From: Rhodoferax lacus
Lineage (GTDB): Bacteria > Pseudomonadota > Gammaproteobacteria > Burkholderiales > Burkholderiaceae_C
DNA length: 38,064 nucleotides
Assembly (NCBI RefSeq): GCF_003415675.1
Contig: NZ_QFZK01000028.1
Coordinates: 1-38,064 of the forward strand
Direction of reading: 5' to 3'
Part shown: one piece after another, positions 9,269 through 18,151 of the stretch
How positions within the stretch are numbered: position 1 is the stretch's first letter
Layout of the letters: the number at the start of each line of letters is the position of its first letter
Translations under genes and position numbers: made by a program
The notes under the pieces: generated by a model
Told to the model about the DNA's origin: nothing
The model's database searches: none
The model's input: the letters and a program-made list of their open reading frames with translations, nothing else

Positions 9269-10648
9269 ATGAAAAATTACACCAGCCATCTGCTTCAACG
9301 TGCTCATGTAGGCCTGCGCAGCCTCAACCTGCAGCTCACTGTGATCTCTGAGGTACTTATGTTTGGGCTGCTGCTGCCGGTGCTGCTGCTCTGGTGGCTT
9401 CCAAGCGGGCTAGTAGGCGCGGTGTGGTTGACACTGGTACTGGTACCGCTCTGGCTGGGCCTGCGCTTTGGCCTGTTGGCGGGCAGTCTGGTAGCCGGCC
9501 TGACGGGACTGGTCATCTTTGCCATGGGATCCTTCCAGGCTAACAAGAAACCGGAATTCCCCAACGTACATCTGCTGGTCATGTTGGCCGTCGGCATGGC
9601 GTCCGGTGAAATGCGCGATCGCTGGGCCCACAAGGCCGCGCAGTTGCAGACCCTGGGTCAGTACTGCAGCACAAGACTGAAGCAGTTCACAGGTGCTTAC
9701 CAGGTCCTGCAGATATCACACGCGCAGCTGGAACGGCGTGTGGTCGACAGCGCCGGCAATCTGCGCCAGGCCCTGCAGCGCCTGCAACAACGGTCCATGG
9801 GCCTGCAAGGTGGCGCTTCCCTGACAGATTCTGGACTGGGCTCCTGGTTGTTGGAGATTTTTGCCGATCTGGGCAACGTGCATGCAGCCGCACTGTATGA
9901 AGTGAATGCACGCGGCATGCTGCGGCATCCGGCTGTGGCCAGGCTGGGACCTGCAGCGGAGTTGTCCATGTTTGACCCGATGCTGCGCGAGGCGTTGTCC
10001 AACGCCCGTCTCACCACGGTCCGTACGGATCCCGAGCTCTCCCATGGGAACGTGCTGGCCCTGATTCCGATTGCAGACTCTCAAGGCCGAGTGCATGGCG
10101 TCGTGGCCATTTTTGACATGCTCTTTGTCAACATGCAGCAGCAGACTTTTGAAGTGCTGGCAGTGTTGGGTCAGCACCTGGGCGACATACTGTCAGGGCG
10201 CCCCCATAGTGTGGATGAAGCGCAGGGCTGGGGGTCTTTTAGCGACACCATACGGCACCAATTTTCGCAGGCGGACCATGCGGTTTTCCCGGTGGCTTTG
10301 GTCGCATGTACCGTCACTGCGCTTGAGAGACGCGATGCACTGGCCGCCCATTTGTGCCGCGGCGTGCGAGGGCTGGATCAATGCTGGGTCATGCTGGACC
10401 GGCAGGGGCGACCCGTAATCCTCAAGACCATGCCTCTAACCGATGCTGCAGGAGTTGCAAGCCATATGGCGCGTCTGGAGCGGGAAATGCCCGGTAGTAG
10501 CTTTGGTTTTGTACGCCATGAATGGTTACTCCACGAAAGCCCAAGCGCGGAAGATGTGCTGGTATCCGTCCGCCAAGTCTGTGCTTTGGACCAGTTCGAA
10601 CCGGAGTCCCCCATCGGACGCGCATCAGCCAACGGGAGCAACACATGA
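9269..10648 (+). CDS. pelD: PelD: inner-membrane c-di-GMP receptor of Pel synthesis
   Basis: At 459 residues it has the family length (455 in Pseudomonas). Four hydrophobic helices (about 24-110) are followed by a short coiled coil (about 125-175), a GAF domain and a degenerate GGDEF domain. The c-di-GMP inhibitory-site motif RGLD is at 367-370 and a further Arg is at 402, the same numbers as the binding residues R367, D370 and R402 known for P. aeruginosa PelD. The active-site GGDEF signature is lost, as expected for a receptor. Binding of c-di-GMP switches on polymer synthesis by PelF with PelE and PelG. The stop overlaps pelE (ATGA). Confidence 0.92.
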   Translation: MKNYTSHLLQRAHVGLRSLNLQLTVISEVLMFGLLLPVLLLWWLPSGLVGAVWLTLVLVPLWLGLRFGLLAGSLVAGLTGLVIFAMGSFQANKKPEFPNVHLLVMLAVGMASGEMRDRWAHKAAQLQTLGQYCSTRLKQFTGAYQVLQISHAQLERRVVDSAGNLRQALQRLQQRSMGLQGGASLTDSGLGSWLLEIFADLGNVHAAALYEVNARGMLRHPAVARLGPAAELSMFDPMLREALSNARLTTVRTDPELSHGNVLALIPIADSQGRVHGVVAIFDMLFVNMQQQTFEVLAVLGQHLGDILSGRPHSVDEAQGWGSFSDTIRHQFSQADHAVFPVALVACTVTALERRDALAAHLCRGVRGLDQCWVMLDRQGRPVILKTMPLTDAAGVASHMARLEREMPGSSFGFVRHEWLLHESPSAEDVLVSVRQVCALDQFEPESPIGRASANGSNT

Positions 10649-11658
10649 AATCCGCCGGCTCGATCGCTGTGCTGGCCTGCGTGCTGGATAGCGCGGTGCT
10701 GCTGTCGGGGCTGGCCGCCTCGGACTGGACCACTGTGCTGGGCTGTACCTTCCTACATGGGACAGCCTGTATGTTTTTTGCCCAGGGAATTGCCGGTGAG
10801 CTGATCTCAGGCCCTGAAGCTAGGCGGCAAGATGCTGCAGTGGTGGGGTTCGTCCTGGCCTGTGTGTTACCCGTGCTCGGCATGGTAGGAATGCTGCTGT
10901 TGGTGGTACCAGCCCTGGGTCGGCGCGCCGAGACCGCAGCGGCCTTGCCGTGGCGCCAGTTACCCACGCCTGAGCTGCCTGCCAAGGCGCCCCTGCACGG
11001 CGCTGCCCATGGCCTGTTCGGCTCGCGCAATCTGGATGCCATCTTGCACAACGCATCCAGGCCTACCGCCCGCGTAGCCGCCTTGCTGGGCACCCTACGG
11101 CTTCCCGATGTCCAGGCAGCCGTGCTGTTGAGAAAAGCGCTGAAAGACAAAAACGAGGAAGTGCGTCTGCTGGCCTATGCCCTGTTGAACCGCAAGGAAA
11201 AAGCCGTGGAGGCACGAATCCACGGCTTGCGCCAAGCATTAGAAATCGCCACGCCCGGGCAGGCCTGCACGCACCACCGGGCCTTGGCTCATGCTTACTG
11301 GGAACTCTACTTACTGAGCGCCCAGCACGTGGCCAGTGGCGCCCAAGTGCTCTCCTACGTCTGCGAACACGCCCGCGACGCACTGGAGCATCGGGCCGAG
11401 GACGGCGGACTGCAATTTCTGCTTGGCCGCGCGCTTTTGCGCCAAAAGCAGTGGGGCATGGCACGGCAGGCTTTCCAAGATGCCGAAAGCGCCGGCATGG
11501 AGCCCCGCCGTACGCTGGCCTATCGCGCCGAGATCGACTTCAGGCACGCCAAAGCCCACGCGCCTTGTTCACCTCATAGGCCTGAAGCGGCCAAGGCGCA
11601 GCTGGACCCCGGCTATGGGGTGGTGGAAGGGCTGGACCATGAAACAGCAAGAGCCTGA
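10645..11658 (+). CDS. pelE: PelE: membrane-anchored TPR protein of the Pel synthase complex
   Basis: This 337-residue protein has two N-terminal membrane helices (about 5-25 and 60-95) followed by a helical region with TPR-like repeats (AHAYWELYLLSAQH, LQFLLGRALLRQKQWGMARQAFQDAE). This is the layout of PelE, which links PelD, PelF and PelG in the inner membrane. The ATG at 10645 lies inside the PelD stop (ATGA), so the longer frame starting at 10522 is not used. The 3' end overlaps the pelF start by 20 bases. PelE is poorly conserved in sequence, so the call rests on topology, size and its position between pelD and pelF. Confidence 0.85.
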   Translation: MKSAGSIAVLACVLDSAVLLSGLAASDWTTVLGCTFLHGTACMFFAQGIAGELISGPEARRQDAAVVGFVLACVLPVLGMVGMLLLVVPALGRRAETAAALPWRQLPTPELPAKAPLHGAAHGLFGSRNLDAILHNASRPTARVAALLGTLRLPDVQAAVLLRKALKDKNEEVRLLAYALLNRKEKAVEARIHGLRQALEIATPGQACTHHRALAHAYWELYLLSAQHVASGAQVLSYVCEHARDALEHRAEDGGLQFLLGRALLRQKQWGMARQAFQDAESAGMEPRRTLAYRAEIDFRHAKAHAPCSPHRPEAAKAQLDPGYGVVEGLDHETARA

Positions 11659-13147
11659 AGTCGATGTCACCCTCTTGCTCGAGGGCTCCTATCCCTTTGT
11701 ACGGGGTGGTGTATCCGCATGGGTCCATGCACTCATCCAGGGCTTACCTGAATTGCGCTTCTCCCTGGTCTACCTGGGTGCCGAGCAACGTGCCGAGGAT
11801 ACAGTGCAATACCCTGTGCCGGTCAATGTGACGGCGCTGCACTGCCATTATCTGATGGATGCTGGCCAGGAAAGCAAGCCCACTGTAACGGAGGGCGATG
11901 CGGGCTTCTTTGCCGACAGCGCCCAGTTGCATGCATGGATGCGCAAGCCAACGGGGCGTCCTGAACCGCGCTGGATCGAAAACGTTCTGCTGCAGTCCGA
12001 GCGCCCGGATGGCGCCTGCGCACAGGACTTCTTCCACAGCAAGGCTGCCTGGCAACAGATCAGCGAGAGCTACCTGCGCAATTGCCCGCTGTCCTCATTC
12101 CAGGCCTATTTCTGGTCGCTGCGCAATATGCATGCGCCCCTGTTTCGCCTAGCCCGCGTAGCGCGCAGTATTGGCCCCTCACGCAGCTACCACGCAATCA
12201 GCACCGGCTACGCAGGACTGCTGGGTGCGATGCTGCAACAGCACACCGGGTGCCCGCTGCTGCTGACCGAACACGGCATTTACACCAAAGAACGCACGAT
12301 CGAATTGCAATCCTTGCACTTGCGTGAGCAGCAGGGCTTGCTCACCCCCCCAGGCAATGTGGGTATGGCCTATGCCGACGAGGCATGGGTGCGCATGTTC
12401 GAGGGAATGGGGCGGCTGACCTACGCAGCAGCAGATCCCATCATTTCCCTCTATGAGGTCAACCGTCAGCGCCAGATTCTGGATGGCGCCGAGCCCGCCC
12501 GCACACGGGTGGTTCCAAATGGGGTTGACGTTGAAAGGTTCGTACCCTTGCGCGCGCAGCGCAGCCAGCACATTCCACCGGTATTGGGTTTGATTGGCCG
12601 CGTGGTACCCATCAAGGATATCAAGACCTTCATTCGTTCGATTGGCACACTGGCGCTACTGATGCCACAGGTGCAGGGCTGGCTGATAGGCCCTGAGGAA
12701 GAGGATCCGGGCTACGTGAGGGAGTGCAAGGCCCTGGTGGAAAGCTTGGGTCTTGGCGCGCACATCCGTTTTTTGGGTTTTCAGAAAATCGATGACCTGA
12801 TGGCTCAGCTCGGCTTGGTAGTACTGACCTCAATTAGTGAAGCCTTTCCGCTGGTCATTGGCGAGAGCCATGCCAGCGGCATACCGGTAGTGGCCACGGA
12901 CGTGGGGGCTTGCCGCGACCTGATCGAGGGCAGGGACGCAGAGGACCGCGCACTCGGCCCAGCCGGGGCGGTAGTACCGATTGCCGATCCAGAGGCCTTG
13001 GCACTGGCAGCTTTTCAGCTTCTGAATGAACCGGGGCGTTGGCGTTGCGCCCAGCAGGCTGGCATTCAGCGGGTTGAACGCTACTACCGTCAATCACAGG
13101 TACTCGATAGCTACCGTTCGCTTTACCGCTCGGTGGGAGCCGCCTGA
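11639..13147 (+). CDS. pelF: PelF: cytoplasmic GT4 glycosyltransferase (Pel polymerase)
   Basis: The 502-residue protein (507 in Pseudomonas) begins with the PelF-specific EGSYPFVRGGVSAWVHALI motif (about residues 14-33). The donor-binding half contains VPNGVDVERF, LIGRVVPIKDIKTFI and the GT4 EX7E motif in EAFPLVIGESHASGIPVVATDVG. PelF uses UDP-sugars, UDP-GalNAc in the known system, to build the polymer. The galE gene at 29764 on the same window could supply UDP-galacto sugars if its epimerase has that specificity, but it is far away and the link is speculative. ATG 11639 is inside pelE; the stop TGA overlaps the pelG ATG by one base. Confidence 0.93.
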   Translation: MKQQEPEVDVTLLLEGSYPFVRGGVSAWVHALIQGLPELRFSLVYLGAEQRAEDTVQYPVPVNVTALHCHYLMDAGQESKPTVTEGDAGFFADSAQLHAWMRKPTGRPEPRWIENVLLQSERPDGACAQDFFHSKAAWQQISESYLRNCPLSSFQAYFWSLRNMHAPLFRLARVARSIGPSRSYHAISTGYAGLLGAMLQQHTGCPLLLTEHGIYTKERTIELQSLHLREQQGLLTPPGNVGMAYADEAWVRMFEGMGRLTYAAADPIISLYEVNRQRQILDGAEPARTRVVPNGVDVERFVPLRAQRSQHIPPVLGLIGRVVPIKDIKTFIRSIGTLALLMPQVQGWLIGPEEEDPGYVRECKALVESLGLGAHIRFLGFQKIDDLMAQLGLVVLTSISEAFPLVIGESHASGIPVVATDVGACRDLIEGRDAEDRALGPAGAVVPIADPEALALAAFQLLNEPGRWRCAQQAGIQRVERYYRQSQVLDSYRSLYRSVGAA

Positions 13148-14535
13148 TGGCTGGCATCGGCTTTGAACTGCGCCGCATGCTGGCACGGGACAGCATGCTG
13201 AGCGCGACCCAGGCTTATGCACTGGCCAGTGTGATTGGCAGTGGCCCCTGGATATTGTCGATTGTGGTCATGCTCCTGATCGGCCTGGGGCAGTTCCAAT
13301 TGGAAGCCAGCTCACTACTGCAGCGCTCTTTCCAGGTATCTGTCACCTATGTGATGGCGGCCTCACTTGTATTGACAGGGCCCTTCCAACTGGCTTTCAC
13401 CCGCTTCGCAGCAGACCGGCTGTTTGAGCACCAGAATGCGCGCATCCTCCCCAATCTGTGGGGCATGCTGTTGCTCACGCAGCTGCTGGCTTTCGTGCTG
13501 GGTGTGCTGATCTTGCTGCTCTGGTTTCAAGGAGGGACATTTTCCATCCTCTACCAAATTTCCATGCTATGCGCTTTCGTAAGCCTGAGCGGTATTTGGA
13601 TCATCATCAGCTTGGCCTCGGCCGTACGCCAGTATCACCGTGTATTCCTGGCCTTCGTCCTGAGCTACGGCCTGACCGTCGCAGCGGCGATCTGCCTGCG
13701 CATTTGGGGCTTGCAGGGCCTGGTCCTGGGCTTCGCCATCGGACAGTGCTGCCTCTTCTTCTCCCTCTTGGCCTTGGTGGTGTATGAATTTCCGGCACAG
13801 CGCCTGCTCGCATTTGATTTCATGAACCGGCAGCAATGCTACCCAAGTCTGATGCTGACTGGCGCCTGCTACAGCGTGGCACTTTGGGTTGACAAGGGTC
13901 TTTTTTGGGCGGATCCGCAGACCGGGCAGGCCGTGATTGGGGCACTGCGCGCTTCGCCCTCGTACGACATCCCCATATTTCTGAGTTCTCTGACCTTGAT
14001 ACCCGGTTTGGCGGTTTTCCTGGTGCACCTGGAAACGGGAGTGGCACTGCAATGCGAGCAGTTTTTCAACACCATTACCAGCGGTGGAACGCTTGCGCAG
14101 GTTCGAATCGCGCGGGAGCACCTGGTCACAGCCATTCACCATGGGCTGTTGGCCGTGGTCAAGGTGCAGGGGCTAGCAACCGTGTTGGCGATGGCCACGG
14201 CGCAGGATGTACTCACTCTACTCGACCTGCCAGACCGCTACCTGCCGCTTCTCAAAGTGCAATTGCTGGCAGTCGCCATCGAACTGGTGTTGTTGTGCGT
14301 GCTCAACGTCCTGTTTTACCTGGACCAGCGCCGCTTGGCTCTGCGCATCAGCGTGGCCTTTGTCTTGTCCAACGCCCTACTTTCCTGGGCCTCCCTGCAG
14401 CTGCCGACAGTGTGTTACGGATATGGCCTCCTCCTCTCTGCGCTGCTGTGCAGTGGGCTGGCATTGCATGCCCTATGGCAGGTACTGCGACAGCTGGAGT
14501 ACCAGACCTTCATGCTTCGGCCAGTTGCCTTATGA
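13147..14535 (+). CDS. pelG: PelG: Wzx/MOP-type membrane protein of Pel transport
   Basis: The 462-residue protein (456 in Pseudomonas) opens with MAGIGFELRRML, a PelG hallmark, and is hydrophobic nearly throughout, consistent with about 12 membrane helices of the MOP flippase superfamily. PelG works with PelD, PelE and PelF to move the growing polymer across the inner membrane. The start overlaps the PelF stop (TGATG). A gap of 42 bases with a strong AAGGAGG Shine-Dalgarno follows before the next gene. In the classical operon pelG is last; here two further genes continue the transcript. Confidence 0.92.
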   Translation: MAGIGFELRRMLARDSMLSATQAYALASVIGSGPWILSIVVMLLIGLGQFQLEASSLLQRSFQVSVTYVMAASLVLTGPFQLAFTRFAADRLFEHQNARILPNLWGMLLLTQLLAFVLGVLILLLWFQGGTFSILYQISMLCAFVSLSGIWIIISLASAVRQYHRVFLAFVLSYGLTVAAAICLRIWGLQGLVLGFAIGQCCLFFSLLALVVYEFPAQRLLAFDFMNRQQCYPSLMLTGACYSVALWVDKGLFWADPQTGQAVIGALRASPSYDIPIFLSSLTLIPGLAVFLVHLETGVALQCEQFFNTITSGGTLAQVRIAREHLVTAIHHGLLAVVKVQGLATVLAMATAQDVLTLLDLPDRYLPLLKVQLLAVAIELVLLCVLNVLFYLDQRRLALRISVAFVLSNALLSWASLQLPTVCYGYGLLLSALLCSGLALHALWQVLRQLEYQTFMLRPVAL

Positions 14536-14577
14536 CACGTTGTTCCACTTTCATTTCATCAAACCAAGGAGGTAAAT

Positions 14578-14856
14578 ATGCGTTCTTCCCCTGCCCCTTC
14601 CCTAGCCCGTATCGGCAGCCGCAGCGCGGCTGTGTGTGTCGGGCTAAGCTGCCTTTCTATGCTGTGCTGCGCTTACGCCGCAGCACAGACACCTCCAGGC
14701 GACAAAGAATCCGCTCCTGTTGTGGTGACAGACGCACCACTGAAGGTGCCGCACAAGCATCGCACGGTTAAGCCCGGCATCGCCAAGCCCAAAACCTATT
14801 CCAGCAATCCGCAGCCTCTGCTGAAGTCGCTGCGCCAAACGAGGAGCGCATCATGA
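14578..14856 (+). CDS. Small secreted Lys/Pro-rich protein in the Pel operon, function unknown
   Basis: The protein has 92 residues. Residues 1-41 form a long signal peptide with an AxA-like site (CAYAAAQT); the mature part is about 50 residues, basic and rich in Pro, Lys and Ser (KVPHKHRTVKPGIAKPKTYS), with no predicted fold. The Shine-Dalgarno AAGGAGG near 14567 is one of the best in the operon, and the stop overlaps the deacetylase start (ATGA), so it is a real, coupled gene. I do not recognise it. It is too short and lacks the lipobox and domain of PelC (about 170 residues). A basic periplasmic peptide could bind the polymer or the deacetylase; that is a guess. Confidence 0.65.
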   Translation: MRSSPAPSLARIGSRSAAVCVGLSCLSMLCCAYAAAQTPPGDKESAPVVVTDAPLKVPHKHRTVKPGIAKPKTYSSNPQPLLKSLRQTRSAS

Positions 14857-16787
14857 CCTACCCAACAACAGGCTGGTTTGATGCCAAAAGGCCGATTGAA
14901 CTTCCCCGAAACAGACTGCGCTGGTGCAGCCAGTTTACGCATTGGCTGATGGCTCTGGTCGTGGTTTTCGCGTGCCAGCCTTGGTTGGCACGCGCTGAAA
15001 CACCGGTCTCCATTGATATGAAACTGCTTGTGGTTTCAGCCGATGGTACCGAGCCGGTTTACGCAGCCATCCAGGCCACCCTGAATCAACTAGGTATTCC
15101 CTATGACACCCTCATTGCCAGCCAGACACCTTTGGCTGCGCAACAACTTTCAGACGGCTTGGGCAACGGGCACTACCAAGGCATTTTGCTGACCACGGGC
15201 AATCTTGCCTATCAAGTAACCCCGGGCGTCTGGGATAGCGCTTTCACTGCAGCAGAGTGGAGTCAGCTATGGCAGTACGAGGCCGACTTCCGTATCCGCC
15301 AGGTCACGCTTTACACCTACCCTGCCGGCGCGCCCGATAACTACGGCCTCAATGTTGTGACGGCACAGGGCACTGACACGCAGCCTCTGACGACGCAACT
15401 TACGTCGGCCGGCAAGCAGGTCTTTGGCTACCTCAACACCAAGAACCCGATTCTGATCCGCAATGCATGGACATACCTAGCCACACCAATTGCTGCTAGC
15501 AACCCGGTACCGCTGCTAACCACAAGCACAGGCTATGCCATTGCCTCCATCTATACCTACCCCAATGGACGCCAGAATCTGACGCTTACCACCGATGGCA
15601 ACCCGGACCTTACGCATACCCTGCTACTGGGCTATGGCGTGGTCAACTGGGTCAGCAAGGGCATTTTCTTGGGCCAGCGCGGTGTCTATCTGAATGCCCA
15701 ACCAGACGATGTCATGATTCCCGATGACCTGTGGGACGTCCGTTCACTCACTGACACCACAGGTCTGGAGTACCGTATCTCGGGCACCGACTACAAGCAA
15801 CTCATTGCCTGGCAAAGTGCCTTGCAAGCATCCAACCCCATGTATGCGCAGATTCGCTTGGAAATGCCGTTCAACGGCGTGGGCGTATCCGGCATTTATC
15901 CAAAAGACACGCTGACATCGGCAATCAAGAACAACCCCAACGCGTTCAAGTGGATCAGCCATACCTACGACCATGAGTTGCTCACAGCCATCACCTATAG
16001 CGCTGCCACGACGGAACTGAAAAACAACCAGCAGGTAGCGCAAAAAATCGGCTTCAATCGCTATTTCAGGGACAGCATGATTCAGCCAGAAATCTCCGGT
16101 CTTGCCAACCCGGAATTCCTGCGAGCGGCCTACGACTTCGGGATTCGCTACATATTGTCCGACACCTCGCAGCCGGGCTGGGCTAACCCGAGCCCGAATA
16201 CAGGCTTCTACAGCAGCTTCCAACCTGGGATTCTGATCATTCCGCGCTACCCTACCAATCTGTATTACAACGTTTCAACACCTGCTGAATGGGTCTCGGA
16301 ATACAACCATTTCTATGGACCAGGCGGACTCTTCCCAACTTGGGACCATGCGCTGACTTATCCCGAGGTGCTGGACAAGGAATCCGAGGTCTGGTTGCGC
16401 TATTTCTTGAAATACAGCATTAATTCGGTGATGTTCCACCAGTCCAACCTGCGTGCATACGATGGCACCCATTCCCTGTTGGGCGACCTCGTGAACGCGG
16501 CCCTGACCAAATACGGCAGCATGATGGCACTGCCGGTACGCAGCCCCAGCCAGCATGACACTGGAGTGCTGATGGCGGCACGCATGGCTTACAACGCCTC
16601 CGGGGTCAGCGCTCGCCTGCAGCTTGGTACGAATAACACCATCGTTCTCAAAGCCGCCACGGCCGTACAAGTTCCGTTGACCGGCGTCAGCTATGGCAGC
16701 AACACGCAGCTTTATGGCGGACAGACCATCTCCACTGTGCCGCTGACAGCCAACACGCCACTCACTATTCCGGCACCGGCCTGGTGA
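14853..16787 (+). CDS. Secreted polysaccharide deacetylase, Agd3/CE18-like, acting as the PelA deacetylase half
   Basis: The protein has 644 residues. A membrane or signal segment at about 30-48 is followed by an N-terminal domain (LLVVSADGTEPVYAAIQATL, about 58-77) resembling the carbohydrate-binding part of Agd3. The deacetylase core has QPDDVM (D285, D286), ISHTYDHE (metal-type H370-x3-H374), a QPEISGLANPEFL loop (411-423) and MFHQSNLR (H529). This motif set fits the CE18 type described for the Aspergillus galactosaminogalactan deacetylase better than the C-terminal domain of Pseudomonas PelA. A beta-rich tail follows to the end. Its likely job is partial removal of N-acetyl groups, giving a cationic polymer. 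It overlaps the preceding gene by ATGA and closes the operon. Confidence 0.75.
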   Translation: MTYPTTGWFDAKRPIELPRNRLRWCSQFTHWLMALVVVFACQPWLARAETPVSIDMKLLVVSADGTEPVYAAIQATLNQLGIPYDTLIASQTPLAAQQLSDGLGNGHYQGILLTTGNLAYQVTPGVWDSAFTAAEWSQLWQYEADFRIRQVTLYTYPAGAPDNYGLNVVTAQGTDTQPLTTQLTSAGKQVFGYLNTKNPILIRNAWTYLATPIAASNPVPLLTTSTGYAIASIYTYPNGRQNLTLTTDGNPDLTHTLLLGYGVVNWVSKGIFLGQRGVYLNAQPDDVMIPDDLWDVRSLTDTTGLEYRISGTDYKQLIAWQSALQASNPMYAQIRLEMPFNGVGVSGIYPKDTLTSAIKNNPNAFKWISHTYDHELLTAITYSAATTELKNNQQVAQKIGFNRYFRDSMIQPEISGLANPEFLRAAYDFGIRYILSDTSQPGWANPSPNTGFYSSFQPGILIIPRYPTNLYYNVSTPAEWVSEYNHFYGPGGLFPTWDHALTYPEVLDKESEVWLRYFLKYSINSVMFHQSNLRAYDGTHSLLGDLVNAALTKYGSMMALPVRSPSQHDTGVLMAARMAYNASGVSARLQLGTNNTIVLKAATAVQVPLTGVSYGSNTQLYGGQTISTVPLTANTPLTIPAPAW

Positions 16788-16843
16788 TAGCCCTGCCGGG
16801 CCTGGGGCGTCGGGTTCCGGTTTGAGGCCAACCATGCAATAAC

Positions 16844-16895
16844 CCCCTCTTGGGCAGGAAAGCGCGTAACGAACCTGGCCTGCCCAAAGGAGGGG
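16844..16895. terminator. Long imperfect hairpin after the Pel operon, possible two-way terminator
   Basis: The arm at 16844-16858 (CCCCTC-TTGGGCAGG) pairs with 16879-16895 (CCTGCCCAAAGGAGGGG), leaving a two-base bulge and a 20-base loop. It lies between the convergent deacetylase and diguanylate cyclase genes, where a shared terminator is expected. No T-run follows on either side, so an intrinsic terminator is not proven. Confidence 0.45.
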
Positions 16896-17052
16896 ATCTC
16901 ATGGACAGCTTGGGCGGGGACATTCAGAGCCACAGCGCAAGGGGATCTAGCGTAACTGCCAACCCCTGTAGCGCAGCCCCTGTGGACGGAAACTACCTGT
17001 GTCTGTGAGCGCTTCGGGGCAATACCCCACGCACCAGAATGGATCAATGGCA

Positions 17053-18060
17053 TTACGGTGAGAGCAAAGGACTTCCACTTCCAATAGTGCGTGGCATGTC
17101 CGCAGCGATCTCCCAATCCGCCTGAGTGGCAAGCGCATAGCGCGCCCGCCCAGCAGCCTTGGCCCGGTACAAGGCCGCGTCTGCAGCATTGATCAGCGCA
17201 ACGGGGCTGAACCTTGCAGGATCATCCAAACAGGCCACCCCTATGCTGACGGTCAGCGTAGGCGATGTCGGGGAAGCAGCATGCGGCAAGCCCATCAGCT
17301 GCATGTCCACCATGCACTTCTCTGCGACTTCAAGAGCACGCGACACATCAGCGGCAGGAAGCAGCATGACAAACTCTTCACCGCCAAAACGCGCCGCCAG
17401 GTCACCAGCGCGGCGCGTGCACTGCAGCAGCACTTGCGCGACCCTGCGCAGGCAGGCGTCACCGGCAAGGTGTCCATAGTGGTCGTTGTATTTTTTGAAA
17501 TGATCGATATCCACCATCAACAAACTGAGTTCATTGCCGTTACGGCTTGCGCGCTGCCATTCTGCAATCAACGCCTCGTCGAAACGACGTCGATTCGCAA
17601 TGCCAGTCATGCTGTCCGTATTCGACAGCAAGTCCAGCTGCCGGTTTCTGGCCTCCAACTGGCGGCCCTGACGCACCAGTTCAGTCACGTTGACACGCAC
17701 GACCACCAAGTAGCCGTCGGGTGTCAGGGTCTCGAAGTTCTTGACCCATCGCCCCCCCGAAAGCTCCTGCAGGGCTGGTTCTTTATGGTTTGGCCGCGTA
17801 GCTGCCACAGGGTCCTGACCATAGACAGAATCCATAGATCCACCAGCGAGTTGTCCACCGCGCCGGTCAAGGGCTTGCAGCGTGACGAAGCTCTTGCCCA
17901 CATCCTCGGGAAAAAAGGAAGCACTGCGAAGGCAGTTGTCGCCCTTGTTGTACCAGACCAGTTGGTCATGGTTATTCCATATCTCCAGTCCCACATCCAG
18001 AGATTCCAAGCAGGACGCCAAGTCAATTGGTAAGCAGGGAGCGGAGGAAGACTGGCTCAT
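17053..18060 (-). CDS. Diguanylate cyclase (PAS-GGDEF) convergent with the Pel operon
   Basis: From ATG 18060 the protein has 335 residues; a GTG at 18084 is an alternative, and neither has a clear ribosome binding site. Residues 12-130 look PAS-like (a domain with GLEIWNNHDQLVWYN at the start), followed by a short coiled coil and a GGDEF domain from about 148. The active site is GGEEF (226-230), and RAGD (217-220) lies five residues before it, which is the product-inhibition I-site. NTDSMTGIANRRRFD and the VDIDHFKKYND metal site are complete. It should be an active, feedback-limited c-di-GMP producer. Convergent to an operon whose PelD binds c-di-GMP, it is a good candidate for its cognate cyclase. 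Confidence 0.88.
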   Translation of the reverse strand: MSQSSSAPCLPIDLASCLESLDVGLEIWNNHDQLVWYNKGDNCLRSASFFPEDVGKSFVTLQALDRRGGQLAGGSMDSVYGQDPVAATRPNHKEPALQELSGGRWVKNFETLTPDGYLVVVRVNVTELVRQGRQLEARNRQLDLLSNTDSMTGIANRRRFDEALIAEWQRASRNGNELSLLMVDIDHFKKYNDHYGHLAGDACLRRVAQVLLQCTRRAGDLAARFGGEEFVMLLPAADVSRALEVAEKCMVDMQLMGLPHAASPTSPTLTVSIGVACLDDPARFSPVALINAADAALYRAKAAGRARYALATQADWEIAADMPRTIGSGSPLLSP

Positions 18061-18151
18061 ACTGATGACAGGACTGGATGGCACGGTGTGGACGCCTTAC
18101 GGTATTGCGACTAAGTCTGTGATACCGGCACCCAGGCGAGCTTGCGTTTTC

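Noticed and set aside
14578..14856. Small secreted protein as PelC
   Set aside because: At 92 residues it lacks the lipobox and the domain of PelC (about 170 residues).
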